Assembly: GCA_036925085.1 (NCBI GenBank)
Contig: JAUPFP010000001.1
Coordinates: forward strand, 7,664,688-7,728,687
Length of the DNA stretch: 64,000 nucleotides
Reading direction: 5' to 3'
Origin: Brachycybe producta
Taxonomy: Eukaryota; Arthropoda; Diplopoda; Playtdesmida; Andrognathidae
Below the pieces are notes generated by a model. That model was not told the DNA's origin and ran no database searches. It saw nothing but the letters and a program-made list of their open reading frames with translations. Positions 61,001 to 62,458 of the stretch are shown piece by piece; position 1 is the first letter of the stretch; every line of letters begins with the position of its first letter. The position numbers and the translations under genes were made by a program.

Positions 61001-62327
61001 TAAGGAATGTTTTTCGTTTGAAGTGGGAAACAAGAGAAACAAGCAACAATATTTGATGCCAAGCTTCCCGCTACTCGGGCGATGTTATTTCATATCCGTA
61101 AAGTCGCCTAAAGTCGTCGGAAAACATCGCTGATGTTTCCGGCGATTATCACCTGGTCTGTGGCTTTAGCAAGTTATGGTGACAAGATGTCTAAGAAATT
61201 TAATATTTTGGACAAAAATTTTTTTCTAAAGAAAAATTCATTCATGTAAAATGATTGTGTATGACAGAATAGATAATTTTACATTTCGGTTGGTTTAAGG
61301 AAAGAGTTTACTATGTAGATCAGTGATTCCCAACCAGAGTTCCACGAGCCCATGTCTGGAGTTCTGCGAGAATTTGCAATCTTGTAATACGCTCATATTT
61401 TACTCAAGTATGAGTTAATTATTATTCATTAACCCTACTGCTTTACACGTCTTATTTTGTAATTTACCCCTGTCTAATGTAATATGTGTCAACCCAGGTA
61501 GTGGTCCTCCGACATTTTACGAAATATTTCAAGGATTCCCCTCCAAACAAAAAAAAGGTTGGGAATCAGTTACCTAAATAGTAAACTTTTTTTGGTTTAA
61601 GAAAGAAGTTACTCCTTTGTAACTTACAGAATCGTAAATAAATACATAGTATTTATAAATAAAATTATGAATTGTAAACTGCACCTAAGAAGGCCAAGCA
61701 GCTTTGGATTATCCATTAAGCTAAGTAGGCTGATTGAAGGCTAGAGGCCCGGAGCTCTTGAGGGCCCGTGCAAAACTCTTGCAACATTAAAACTATTGAC
61801 ATTTTATTGCTTATTAGGTAAAGGAGGGCCCAAGCACCAAAAAAAAGCTTAGAGCCGGCCCCCTTTTTGGCTTAATCCGGCCCTGAGACCAAGGAAAACA
61901 AGACCCCCATACAATCCCCCTTCCATACCCGATTTAATCTTAACAGAAATCTGGGAGAGTCAAACTAAAAACAATTGGTAATTATAACATAGTGGTTTGT
62001 AAACATTAATGACTGATTACACAATACATGATTAAGAAATTTCCATATATTAAAATACATAAAATAAACAAAGAACTATGCAGAGGGCCAACAACAGTGC
62101 CACACTGCATCATTTAGAAAAAGACTGAATTAAAATAAATGATTGAATGCCACACATACCGAAAACCAGTCAATAGTACACCAATTAATTAAAGCTGGAA
62201 AGTTGAGAAGCCTTTTACGAAATTCATCACCAATAGGGCTCATTGTGATTACAATGTGTAAATGCCGACGAACTCTCTCGATATAAAAATCATACAGAGT
62301 AGATGGTGAACTTTCCACATATTCTCC
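22472..62327 (-). CDS. Axonemal inner-arm dynein heavy chain (DNAH3/7/12-like), 3' 21 exons
   Basis: This is the motor subunit of a ciliary/flagellar inner dynein arm, which couples ATP hydrolysis to sliding of outer doublet microtubules. Twenty-one exons, from 62,160-62,327 down to 22,472-22,768, join with intact phase to 4,758 nt (1,585 residues plus stop), about the last two-fifths of a typical ~4,000-residue chain. Order: end of AAA4, stalk CC1, microtubule-binding domain, CC2, AAA5, AAA6, C-terminal domain. Marks include [50 protein letters not shown] and the final CICQLDN. The MTBD and C-terminus fit the DNAH3/7/12 group; I cannot choose the member. No frameshift or internal stop is seen, so the gene looks functional despite large transposon-filled introns. 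The 5' exons lie beyond the right edge of the window. Confidence 0.93.
22945..23072 (-). CDS. Dynein heavy chain, penultimate exon
   Basis: Encodes [20 protein letters not shown] to DDGAYIW in the C-terminal domain. Acceptor TTATGTAG|GTGTC, donor TGG|GTAAAAA. It completes the Gly codon split from the exon at 23,156. Confidence 0.92.
23156..23244 (-). CDS. Dynein heavy chain, 89-nt exon
   Basis: Encodes [20 protein letters not shown] plus [10 protein letters not shown], a hallmark stretch of dynein C-terminal domains. Acceptor AAATCAG|GTTAAA, donor AACTG|GTATTT. Confidence 0.93.
23450..23844 (-). CDS. Dynein heavy chain exon with apparent GC donor
   Basis: Encodes [13 protein letters not shown] to YITDLLE(R). 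Acceptor TTTTTTAG|CTGTTA. The donor reads GAAAG|GCAAGA: the exon must end there to join LNFFKKW in frame, and no GT lies at that point, so this is a GC-AG intron. Confidence 0.92.
24270..24645. mobile_element. MITE family with TCGAATCTTTCGAATCC core, copy 1
   Basis: It runs from 'tagtgatgggccatt' to 'cgtcacacctcta', with loosely inverted ends, and shares nearly its whole sequence with 37,801-38,149 (including 'gacgtccaatagaagcgttc'). Non-coding. It lies in a dynein intron. Confidence 0.6.
25083..26170 (-). pseudogene. LINE reverse-transcriptase fragment (Jockey/CR1-like)
   Basis: On the - strand the reading starts near 26,165 with [11 protein letters not shown] (RT motif A), continues with [20 protein letters not shown] and FADD (catalytic aspartates near 25,880), and ends with a tail of the RT thumb/C-terminal type ([14 protein letters not shown]). 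There are stops near 26,070, 26,010 and 25,555 and a frame change before 25,460. It is a 5'-truncated, decayed LINE in a dynein intron. The order of motifs fits the Jockey/CR1 group. Confidence 0.85.
26168..26247. repeat. Short imperfect hairpin
   Basis: GTGTCACAGAACAAAATAAA is mirrored by TTTATTCTGTGGTCAC, with an inner AGTTATAC/GTATAACT pair. It may be a tiny MITE at the broken 5' edge of the LINE fragment. Confidence 0.4.
26643..27305 (+). pseudogene. LINE ORF1 (Gag-like, CCHC) fragment
   Basis: This is a nucleic-acid-binding ORF1 of the type found in Jockey-like and related LINEs. One frame runs through with a single in-frame TAG at 26,892-26,894. The N-terminal part has an RRM-like/Gag-like fold, judged only from order and spacing ([13 protein letters not shown], then [17 protein letters not shown]). 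A zinc knuckle follows ([15 protein letters not shown], then CERC). The second half of ORF1 and any RT are missing. Local composition is GT-rich and unlike its neighbours. It lies in a dynein intron, on the opposite strand to the dynein gene and to the LINE fragment beside it. Confidence 0.75.
27571..28152 (+). other. Possible solo-LTR-like block
   Basis: The segment starts TGTGGTTACC, has a TATA-like TGTATATAAG at about 27,668, a C-rich leader, an AATAAATA near 28,130 and an end in AACAGAAACA. That is the layout of an LTR, but no second copy, primer site or target duplication was found, so this is only a suggestion. Confidence 0.3.
28349..28460. repeat. Direct repeat of ~60 bp
   Basis: 'tctgcaacgtcatctgctcttttctagcagacgaca' type sequence occurs twice (about 28,350 and 28,412), each followed by 'tcgg(c/a)caat'. 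Nothing else was recognised between 28,153 and 28,645. Confidence 0.5.
28646..28760 (-). mobile_element. Helitron-like 3' end fragment (copy 5)
   Basis: The reverse-strand relic reads CCCGTCATTTATGACTGG then TTACCCCGTTAG, so the terminal CTAG has decayed. It is followed by the same 'aattaaactagaattttg' text as copy 1 near 3400. Confidence 0.5.
28779..28888. repeat. 15-bp minisatellite, left part
   Basis: Imperfect tandem units ATTTGTCCTAAAACC / ATTTGCCCTGAAATC. The copia element inserted into this array; the array resumes at 33,646-33,745 past the element. Confidence 0.8.
28889..29112 (+). repeat. Copia 5' LTR (224 bp, internally deleted)
   Basis: It begins TGTTGGACATAA and ends GCAACA. Compared with the 3' LTR it lacks about 45 bp right after TGTTGGACATAA. 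Other differences are a few single bases and the length of a T tract. Confidence 0.9.
29115..29125 (+). promoter_or_regulatory. Copia primer-binding site (initiator tRNA-Met)
   Basis: TGGTAGCAGAG, two bases after the 5' LTR, is the complement of the 3' end of animal initiator tRNA-Met (CTCTGCTACCA). It would prime minus-strand DNA synthesis. Confidence 0.85.
29232..30215 (+). CDS. Copia Gag with protease N-terminus
   Basis: A frame of 327 codons starting at the ATG about 120 nt past the primer site. The Gag region (about 1-210) has the usual copia pattern ([18 protein letters not shown] near the start). A CCHC knuckle [14 protein letters not shown] lies near residue 230, and the aspartic-protease active site LDSGCTTHM near residue 315. 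The frame ends at TGA (30,213-30,215) shortly after the active site. The same frame continues at once into pol, so in most copia elements this would be one polyprotein. Confidence 0.9.
   Translation: MANSNSISLNKIDLLTGENYYVWELKVSAILRAKKFFKTVIVDPEPTENGDSELHQNSARAVWEEKNDEAFGIIVVTLSPEQGSIFIGETKAKNVWNKLKRIHAGNIEDRRIDTSLELKNIQMGNNEPIDNYINRARSIATRSAALGQVIPSREVVYHIVRGLHPKMEGIASVLRPQRSATIEDVQQALREEEARLNSRGGPHQLSNLKPERAFKAKVGRGQQDRGTQSKCYVCNKPGHLAKDCWHRKYEEQPGNRQKTGPNRGQRSYQRPRGGHGKEQASVASGGNSEHAWNTFIGHSQPDRASRKTTEFWTLDSGCTTHMSPRFD
30216..33353 (+). CDS. Copia Pol: protease remainder, integrase, RT, RNase H
   Basis: 1,045 codons in the same frame as Gag. A pre-integrase zinc region ([16 protein letters not shown]) lies near residue 130. 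The integrase catalytic residues are in HMDLCGP (about 195), RSDNGTEF (about 260) and [10 protein letters not shown] (about 295). RT contains KARLVVVG (about 600) and the catalytic YVDDTFVAG (about 730). RNase H has [21 protein letters not shown], but the segment where copia elements usually carry the first catalytic Asp (DADW) reads TNASW here. The integrase and RT motifs look intact. Expression would need readthrough of the TGA just upstream or an internal start. Confidence 0.9.
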   Translation: MVDVKPYQSEVTLAEEGRSICAEAKGNVKLTSILSNGEQKDIFVKDVLYVPKLRSNLLSVRSLLSKGNKITFEQDDARIFNQGNELIGEASEKGRMFVLETKLRGNNQNEGGECMNAKLEASGDTQKNIDKKLWHRRLGHLNEEYMDRLIRSEMVRGLQYTPEKLGICEPCILAKMSQNPFPRTECESTSKPLELIHMDLCGPMPKESLGGAKYMYVLVDSFSRRTFVYFLKLKSEAFDYFVEFKNMRENELNSKIKCVRSDNGTEFVNSKYEQLFKEEGIHHQRTVPYTPQSNGVAERVNRTLVDRIRTMLLDASLPIEFWAAAGATAAYIKNCTPTKNGGSQTPMQKWNGKVPTLAHLKVFGSVAYYYTPKVGRNKLEQKAKKGIFVGYSRNRMAYRVYDPKDGKIHKIRTSKFDENSKGATLLDMNDSAGPNIEDLEYSTQNENDDNDELALQRNAEPSNNLDHDPQPDNHYQANRPGRKPGETNELIRARHDIQMMEREERLVAEGARRSERLRNQHQACVSIGKMEPIPENYKEAMGSLQAPNWKMAMEDGIQSLKSHEVWSLVPRSKDVKVIKSKWVFDIKENPDGSIHRRKARLVVVGCRQRPGVDFEESFSPVMKLESLRILIALASQLNLKVRQYDVRTAYLHGELKEIIYMEQPEGFIKAGDENKVCKLQRSLYGLPQSGRCWNEKLNETLLSHGMQRLDSDPCVYKMQKNGELFLMGVYVDDTFVAGTSDHIIDEMMNSLKSHFEMTETYGPSSFLGIDIHETKDGFQLSQQKYINKILDRFGLLECNPVKTPGDSNQDLSLSQDSEPICQQEYQEMLGSLMYLAMGTRPDISYNVSNLSQFSKDPRKVHMIAIKRVYRYLQGTKHYKLVYKRNKGKVEASTNASWCSTKDAKSFSGFTMKLGESLISWKSRKQNLVALSTCEAELIAIREGVREMKWATSLLSELGMCDYISVPLSLKTDSKSAIDWIQSSSTHSRTKHINRKYYFVRDEVQKGNIKIQFVRSEEMEADLLTKSLSAEKTEACNARLGLISGN
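33377..33645 (+). repeat. Copia 3' LTR (269 bp)
   Basis: It begins TGTTGGACATAAGAGGGCG and ends AATAGCAACA. It is the fuller LTR copy, with an AATAAA near the end (about 33,630-33,636). Confidence 0.9.
33646..33745. repeat. 15-bp minisatellite, right part
   Basis: Continuation of the CATTTGCCCTAAAAC array interrupted by the copia element. Confidence 0.75.
34060..34219 (-). CDS. Dynein heavy chain exon
   Basis: Encodes [20 protein letters not shown] to [11 protein letters not shown] in the C-terminal region ([14 protein letters not shown] is typical). Acceptor TTTTTTATAG|ATTAGC, donor CAACAG|GTATTT. Confidence 0.93.
34298..34464 (-). CDS. Dynein heavy chain exon
   Basis: Encodes [20 protein letters not shown] to VTDNY(S), with the conserved [16 protein letters not shown]. 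Acceptor TTTTGAAG|ATGTTC, donor TATTC|GTAAGT. Confidence 0.95.
34562..34812 (-). CDS. Dynein heavy chain exon
   Basis: Encodes (G)[16 protein letters not shown] through [18 protein letters not shown] to LLQLQ, the start of the C-terminal domain after AAA6. Acceptor CGTACGTAG|GGATTA, donor CTACAG|GTGTGT. Confidence 0.95.
34870..35040. repeat. Minisatellite in dynein intron
   Basis: About eight imperfect copies of an 18-21-bp unit, AGCAAACTTTCCTCAACTTT, filling most of the intron between 34,812 and 35,083. Confidence 0.75.
35083..35290 (-). CDS. Dynein heavy chain exon (AAA6)
   Basis: Encodes [20 protein letters not shown] to FPISILQN, including [16 protein letters not shown] and FRLWLTCYP of AAA6. 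Acceptor TTATTATAG|GGTTCT. The donor AATG|GTTCGT is weak but required by frame. Confidence 0.93.
35356..35562 (-). CDS. Dynein heavy chain exon (start of AAA6)
   Basis: Encodes [20 protein letters not shown] to VSLGQGQ, with the diagnostic [17 protein letters not shown]. Acceptor TTCTTAAAG|GATTTC, donor GGACAG|GTGAGG. Confidence 0.95.
35765..36180. repeat. 17-bp minisatellite with two alternating unit types
   Basis: Units GCTCGTCACTGTAATAC and GCTCGTCATTGTCATAT alternate through most of the array, giving a 34-bp higher-order period. There are roughly two dozen units. It is in the dynein intron 35,563-37,357, and its right edge runs into a perfect hairpin. Confidence 0.85.
36160..36204. repeat. 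Perfect 21-bp-arm hairpin at the array edge
   Basis: Arms 36,160-36,180 and 36,184-36,204 are exact reverse complements around a TTT loop. The left arm starts inside the last minisatellite unit (GTCACTGTCATATG...) and ends CTGCCA. Confidence 0.85.
36205..36922. other. Dynein intron sequence, no gene
   Basis: Short frames on both strands show no domain. Small palindromes such as ACATGCGGCATGCCGCATGT-type text near 36,480-36,500 are present. No further assignment. Confidence 0.4.
36923..37125. mobile_element. Short Tc1/mariner-pogo-like MITE
   Basis: Ends CAGTAAGTCCTCAACTT and the inverted AAGTCGAGGACTTACTG, with TA before the left end. It is 203 bp and non-coding. The right flank does not show a clean TA. 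Confidence 0.6.
37358..37512 (-). CDS. Dynein heavy chain exon
   Basis: Encodes (H)[18 protein letters not shown] to [11 protein letters not shown], between AAA5 and AAA6. Acceptor AAAAATAG|ATTTCA, donor ATGCAA|GTAAGA. Confidence 0.92.
37609..37700. mobile_element. hAT-like end fragment
   Basis: CAGTGTTTCTCAAACTTT is a common hAT-type terminus. The matching right end was not found, so this is a partial element. Confidence 0.4.
37801..38149. mobile_element. MITE family with TCGAATCTTTCGAATCC core, copy 2
   Basis: It matches 24,270-24,645 over most of its length, from 'ctagggattggccatt' to 'cgtctcacctcta', with small deletions. Non-coding, in the dynein intron. Confidence 0.6.
38150..39014. 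other. Dynein intron sequence, no gene
   Basis: About 38,650-38,830 holds loosely inverted segments ('gttggttcacacagatcac', 'tgaagtagagttg', 'caacttcattttgt', 'tagctgtgtaccaa') that may be an old MITE. Otherwise nothing was recognised. Confidence 0.4.
39015..39172 (-). CDS. Dynein heavy chain exon
   Basis: Encodes (R)[18 protein letters not shown] to KFQGLVE, with [15 protein letters not shown]. Acceptor TTTTCAG|AGGTTC. The donor GAAC|GTACGT is chosen because it alone keeps frame with the next exon. Confidence 0.92.
39251..39411 (-). CDS. Dynein heavy chain exon
   Basis: Encodes [20 protein letters not shown] to GILNA(R), with the conserved [19 protein letters not shown]. Acceptor TTGTGACAG|TCTATT, donor GCTAG|GTATGT. 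Confidence 0.95.
39456..39702. mobile_element. hAT MITE with perfect 8-bp target duplication
   Basis: The ends are CAGTGGTCTCCAACT and AGTTTGAGACCACTG (inverted). ATCTATTG occurs at both 39,448-39,455 and 39,703-39,710. It is 247 bp, non-coding, between two dynein exons. Confidence 0.85.
39752..39994 (-). CDS. Dynein heavy chain exon
   Basis: 81 codons, [20 protein letters not shown] to SWFMKLFLQ, in the region linking AAA5 to AAA6. Acceptor AAACACAG|GGAAAC, donor TTGCAG|GTATTG. Confidence 0.95.
40478..44150. mobile_element. MITE split by a LINE insertion
   Basis: The ends GCGGCCTTTACACGCAGATGC (about 40,478) and GCACCCGTGTGCAAAGCC (near 44,140) are inverted relatives. Removing the LINE (40,781-44,006) leaves an element of about 430 bp. 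Non-coding; ends approximate. Confidence 0.45.
40781..44006 (+). pseudogene. 5'-truncated R1/I-group LINE with RT, RNase H and zinc finger
   Basis: A non-LTR retrotransposon relic flanked by an exact 14-bp duplication, CTGTATAAGATGTC (40,767-40,780 and 44,007-44,020). It starts inside the endonuclease ([10 protein letters not shown]). RT parts lie at about 41,540-42,500 ([46 protein letters not shown]). The usual FADD reads FTDD. RNase H follows at about 42,820-43,160 ([22 protein letters not shown]), and the tail ends with [17 protein letters not shown], a CCHC-type finger, near 43,457-43,503. Frame breaks occur near 41,138, 41,760, 42,480, 42,620 and 42,920, so it is dead. It has about 320 bp of 3' UTR and no poly(A). 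GC content is clearly higher than its surroundings. Confidence 0.88.
44202..44387 (-). CDS. Dynein heavy chain exon (AAA5 end)
   Basis: 62 codons, [20 protein letters not shown] to ILEVLSTSE, containing [11 protein letters not shown]. Acceptor TTTTTAAG|ATGACA, donor CAGAG|GTAGGT. The intron before the next exon (39,994) holds the R1-like LINE. Confidence 0.95.
44463..44770 (-). CDS. Dynein heavy chain exon (AAA5)
   Basis: Encodes (G)[18 protein letters not shown] to [10 protein letters not shown], with [15 protein letters not shown] and [14 protein letters not shown], both strongly conserved in AAA5. Acceptor TTTTTAG|GACAAG, donor GCGAAG|GTGTTG. Confidence 0.95.
44771..45690. other. Dynein intron, no feature
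   Basis: AT-rich intron with an AAAT tetranucleotide run near 45,480-45,497. No repeat family or gene was recognised. Confidence 0.5.
45691..46153 (-). CDS. Dynein heavy chain exon (stalk CC2 and AAA5)
   Basis: Encodes [20 protein letters not shown] (second stalk coiled coil), [12 protein letters not shown] (hallmark after the stalk) and the first half of AAA5 with [17 protein letters not shown] and [12 protein letters not shown]. Acceptor TTTAACAG|GTGACA, donor CAAG|GTATGT. Confidence 0.96.
46154..46730. other. Dynein intron flank of the LTR element
   Basis: The stretch about 46,540-46,660 resembles the DNA just past the LTR element (56,223-56,320): both have 'cttcactg(a/g)gaat', 'gcattc(c/a)acgt', 'ccggttc'/'ctggttc' and 'gcaatgaattttc(a/g)aagtt'. 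The element therefore landed between two diverged copies of a local repeat. No gene. Confidence 0.5.
46938..46944 (+). promoter_or_regulatory. TATA box of the LTR promoter
   Basis: TATAAAA in the context GGGTATAAAAGACCG. Transcription would start about 25-30 bp downstream, which would define the start of R. Confidence 0.75.
47075..47080 (+). terminator. Polyadenylation signal in the LTR
   Basis: AATAAA in CATGAATAAATAAG, about 135 bp past the TATA box. The same signal at 56,008-56,013 in the 3' LTR would end the transcript. Confidence 0.65.
47292..47307 (+). promoter_or_regulatory. Candidate primer-binding site
   Basis: TGGTGGAGGTGCGGGG begins two bases after the 5' LTR. It would pair with a tRNA ending CCCCGCACCTCCACCA. 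I do not recognise which tRNA that is. Confidence 0.6.
47767..48660 (+). repeat. Four-unit tandem repeat in the element's leader
   Basis: Units begin at about 47,767, 47,977, 48,200 and 48,476, each about 210-280 nt. Each has AATAAAGTCGG-triloop-CCGAC or a decayed form, then a TCTTC-rich stretch, then CACGTGG, then 'agctccgattgctccgag' followed by an AAGAGG block and ACTTTATT. The fourth unit is the most diverged, and a GATCGG-TAG-CCGATC hairpin (48,651-48,665) closes the array. No ORF spans it; it is a 5' untranslated leader. Confidence 0.8.
48819..54953 (+). CDS. 2,044-residue Gag-protease polyprotein with novel C-terminal half
   Basis: The start ATG (ACAACAATGG) is in good eukaryotic context. 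Residues 1-280 are Pro/Ser/Arg-rich and disordered. About 285-440 is a Ty3/gypsy-type Gag (capsid) domain ([19 protein letters not shown], then [12 protein letters not shown]). The CCHC knuckle [14 protein letters not shown] is at about 526-539. The aspartic protease active site is [11 protein letters not shown], with the catalytic Asp at about 718, followed by the post-protease segment usual in gypsy elements (to about 945). Next comes a Lys/Asn-rich stretch from AT-rich DNA (about 1,050-1,350), a Pro/basic-rich region with a Glu/Arg helix ([17 protein letters not shown], about 1,530), and a compact C-terminal domain (about 1,866-2,044: [20 protein letters not shown]) that I do not recognise. 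No RT, RNase H or integrase motif is present. The frame is intact over 6.1 kb. Confidence 0.9.
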   Translation: MAQASNPQLTLNGGEGSNNPPLNPDPTQPSQPSQTSRSSQTSTQTLLPRQGHRILSGSDTSDVSNGSQGDHRPKRKKTKTPKSPQPNLSQPENMDLSEIIRLLSALGTQLTTQLSTSRSKPGSSRSRHPSTPRETEPQRYSNPEPQIDHHRPSTSSYEPLPARRTYPMTPGPPRTSTAHQPYPEARHREADRPRPRPIEPRYYDYTSSGSDNGGDRPSPPLDDYDRNSIYAPQFPPRERRHRDQGPNPNAIGRGQVLDGVYRAPPRVLTVEELNKKYGSRHPADSVKKFDGLGSFRAFLEEFEEVANLHRWDDHHKEDFVTTCFTGSARSWLSKLRYRHPDLTWSELRKRMTSAFGKPNERTLLEKRYWELRQKEGESTQAFIWKFAELGDKIYPELSDELRINQLRRSLHPTIQDAVDSAPTHSFSSFKEAVLRMEAILYSKDKWPLAPEAVDGLPESKSTKPDGEQRAVTAPAPRDNRPRQPNARRSYTAPQPKSGGPQAPISSAPGPRRDALVTTIDKSKATCYQCGQLGHFSRECKQPKRNLEVKQYGGIVEHPGEDLAETDIISEDGIEYALISLGGQLRKIALEAPPPTPVVEDIIDDSEDYLPIAVISPSAHPKLEPWTTIDLGLWNEIMEAFDSANSNFGCREDRTVMIITPGGKAPKKGRACCRTMMQDLYQKLAASCDVKELGAHDASLNSPRILVSINGREIRMLVDTGAHSSVLSECIANEHDLRIEPMPRAPMIEGVGGATINIVGQVNATVEVGAKRAQGPLYVIEGHREAILGRDLGKALHLSVSMTTDKVYCEDDLFNSVLRRQCVEAYVGSALQEQPPSDNGSNLLELKCTQRIEQHLVVLSHTRLNGGGIALVEVKASKMLKESDFFVIVPDEKLKADRGIFVAPGLMQGQNEATFKIEVFNTNKTPATLQKGEVLAHMQYDYDWEVVADTATIPEQSVSVTDPEKLEDHVPVREPLRKGGSETQKMEKLKNSRTSFLGKEGGETEVDTSPPLQPTGPRPPNKSLQPTIPQNFFGNESSGTPFAKEPPTKTSIPSKNAKLHHKKKRLKIKTTNSSLESAAKNKAEIKSEINDGIPPKILTLKTIHVIEDEKPRVQHMESSRSTSSIININKIVAVTATHAFKHKNHVATKENYLKHRNPPLMTSHQKEKVNSVTYLWFQVQIFGGKVKHLTLHTLMQEMKLRHHRWELKHKIGAIKDIKTKPPVNQIKKINWANQDTPYIIKGPNHQPKSTSTPPKGLTQPLSLLMFCINSICDQIESVTDSPLVQKIATPQHPEVLCFEQRNLSTHENLDKKRQGIPKEKQDKYLSSAPKNVSLERGGGYPPSNKTFSIPVLVSKMPKYNRGTWRGRHRHPNGSSSDEEGGNANPTPLSPPVPMEVGGEQAGAAPPPTEPTKTTKTTTIVQAHAGTASEPVTRSSSPHDSQHRRHSVPENFHRRGEKRLKTSFRRPANVGREGKPDIPTLLVPLTAANSKHWTEDREDRIDVSIMPLGPPKDYWKSLAPGQMIPGGAEPWGKGSSGTTLPTETEKEQQRLDEERCHRLNEEARIEGERNKRYLQMACLRLQELGLPYTAPLPQEEIDRIKTLLAAEERQAAGTAASHSLPPTPPQSTTPPTTGPIPPAPQQGAIPKTKKPPPKERPSEDRHKSKRDSSPKWHRSPPRHRSHHHQGHREFHRRPQDLCHHAKAGTQGNRPTIRPLMEVPIEKPKPVPRPPGDPPTATSASSSSPAAAEREYFLSQQKRMTDLVLDFARRGGDPREALGIPPLEDRPPISQKSQKKKPRQRARDMARATLFRAQRAQSSGDAGTAPPASITDLPVADAGTAPATLPEDSPATTTTTPAAPPVVTARRKTPIYRPLRLESLQERFLNNRWALWQGQTKTTQTLYVGHYDLEEGFPHLELPEKERYIVNMTRDSALFSAIVMPRRKHIEVFQFSGDLLTTALQAVMRSFFNTMFGTPAEGAYRVSRSYLRGAQPNHQAAIMFDGVLGTLYERPPARSTQSDQEIYQGFFNDLQDHVDGWIVTAWDGQQP
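54954..55663 (+). promoter_or_regulatory. 3' untranslated region with hairpin arrays
   Basis: It holds two TCGCGAG-NNACTA-CTCGCG hairpins (about 55,003-55,024 and 55,145-55,166). A run of about 38 A follows AATAAA near 55,034-55,073. Six ACCC-CGTT-GGGT mini-hairpins lie between 55,201 and 55,423, and an ATCCCC/GGGGAT hairpin at 55,441-55,460. A G-run polypurine tract (about 55,654-55,661) precedes the 3' LTR. Short open frames cross it (for example 55,509 into the LTR) but have no support as genes. Confidence 0.7.
55664..56222 (+). repeat. 3' LTR of the Gag-only element
   Basis: 559 bp, apparently identical to the 5' LTR over its full length, including TATAAAA, AATAAA and the U5 double hairpin (inner AGCGG-TAC-CCGCT near 56,156-56,168). 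Confidence 0.95.
56223..57049. other. Dynein intron, right flank of the LTR element
   Basis: It starts with the second copy of the flanking repeat seen at 46,540-46,660. A C-run lies near 56,548-56,560. The open frame at 56,472-56,789 contains [15 protein letters not shown]-like text reminiscent of the tail of a LINE RT, but it is too short and diverged to call. Confidence 0.4.
57050..57257 (-). CDS. Dynein heavy chain exon (MTBD end, stalk CC2)
   Basis: Encodes [35 protein letters not shown] (end of the microtubule-binding domain), then [20 protein letters not shown] and KRSQLQE (coiled coil). Acceptor AACTGTCAAG|GTACAT, donor CAAGAG|GTAACA. Confidence 0.95.
57325..57542 (-). CDS. Dynein heavy chain exon (microtubule-binding domain)
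   Basis: Encodes [20 protein letters not shown] to SIMKVIRQ, the start and core of the stalk-tip domain ([19 protein letters not shown]). Acceptor TTTTTTAG|AATCCT, donor CGACAGCA|GTGAGT. Confidence 0.96.
57668..58280. mobile_element. DNA element containing a ~40-bp minisatellite
   Basis: The outer ends CTCAGGCAGCACGCCAACA and TGTTGTGCTACTTGGGT are inverted relatives. The interior (about 57,823-58,200) is a tandem array of roughly nine units like GGGCCATAGGTAATTTTGCA plus GCAATGGGCCAACATTAAGT. Non-coding, in a dynein intron. Confidence 0.6.
58663..59195. mobile_element. TTAA-flanked piggyBac-like MITE
   Basis: TTAA (58,659-58,662), then GGTGGCTGAATAG; right end CTATTCAGCCACC, then TTAA (59,196-59,199). 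It is 533 bp. A 75-codon open frame inside has no recognisable domain. The DNA on both sides is itself a diverged direct repeat ('acattgc..tagca', 'gacac..atgt', 'aaaaaaag'). Confidence 0.8.
59369..59822 (-). CDS. Dynein heavy chain exon (stalk CC1)
   Basis: Encodes [20 protein letters not shown] through the first stalk coiled coil ([20 protein letters not shown]; an Ala/Glu-rich heptad stretch; [20 protein letters not shown]) to SMK. Acceptor CTTCTCAG|GTACTA, donor ATGAAG|GTACAT. Confidence 0.97.
59910..60043 (-). CDS. Dynein heavy chain exon (AAA4 to stalk)
   Basis: Encodes [20 protein letters not shown] to HKSIIELSE(K). It follows CTIDWFS of the preceding exon, as in other dyneins. Acceptor TTTTAG|TCATGG, donor GAGAA|GTAAGA. 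Confidence 0.95.
60120..60618. mobile_element. MITE, CATCAAGCTGACAAAA family, copy 3
   Basis: Ends GGATCCCCACATCAAG and CTTGATGTGGACCCC (inverted). The internal CAAAACACAAACAAAAC text is shared with the copies at 8289-9124. It lies in the dynein intron 60,044-62,159. Confidence 0.65.
60619..62159. other. Dynein intron, one hAT-like MITE
   Basis: A hAT-like MITE lies at about 61,321-61,568, with ends CAGTGATTCCCAACC and GGTTGGGAATCA (the last bases have decayed). No coding sequence is supported elsewhere; the - strand frame at 60,662-61,042 has no domain and lies in an intron whose flanking exons already join. Confidence 0.5.
62160..62327 (-). CDS. Dynein heavy chain exon (end of AAA4), 5'-most in window
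   Basis: 56 codons, [20 protein letters not shown] to CTIDWFS, with [20 protein letters not shown], a diagnostic AAA4 segment. Acceptor ACTCGTAG|GGAGAA, donor TTTTCG|GTATGT. Upstream exons are outside the window. Confidence 0.95.
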
Positions 62328-62458
62328 CTACGAGTGCATTAAAGAAAACCACACATTTAGTTGTCAGGTGCCCAAAAACATTGTAAAGTGCTACACTCAC
62401 AGCATAATGTGAATGATAAAATGAATATCTGTGATTAGCATAATGCATGCAATGCATA

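Noticed and set aside
60662-61042. 126-codon - strand frame between dynein exons
   Set aside because: The flanking dynein exons already join in frame and the sequence resembles no dynein segment.
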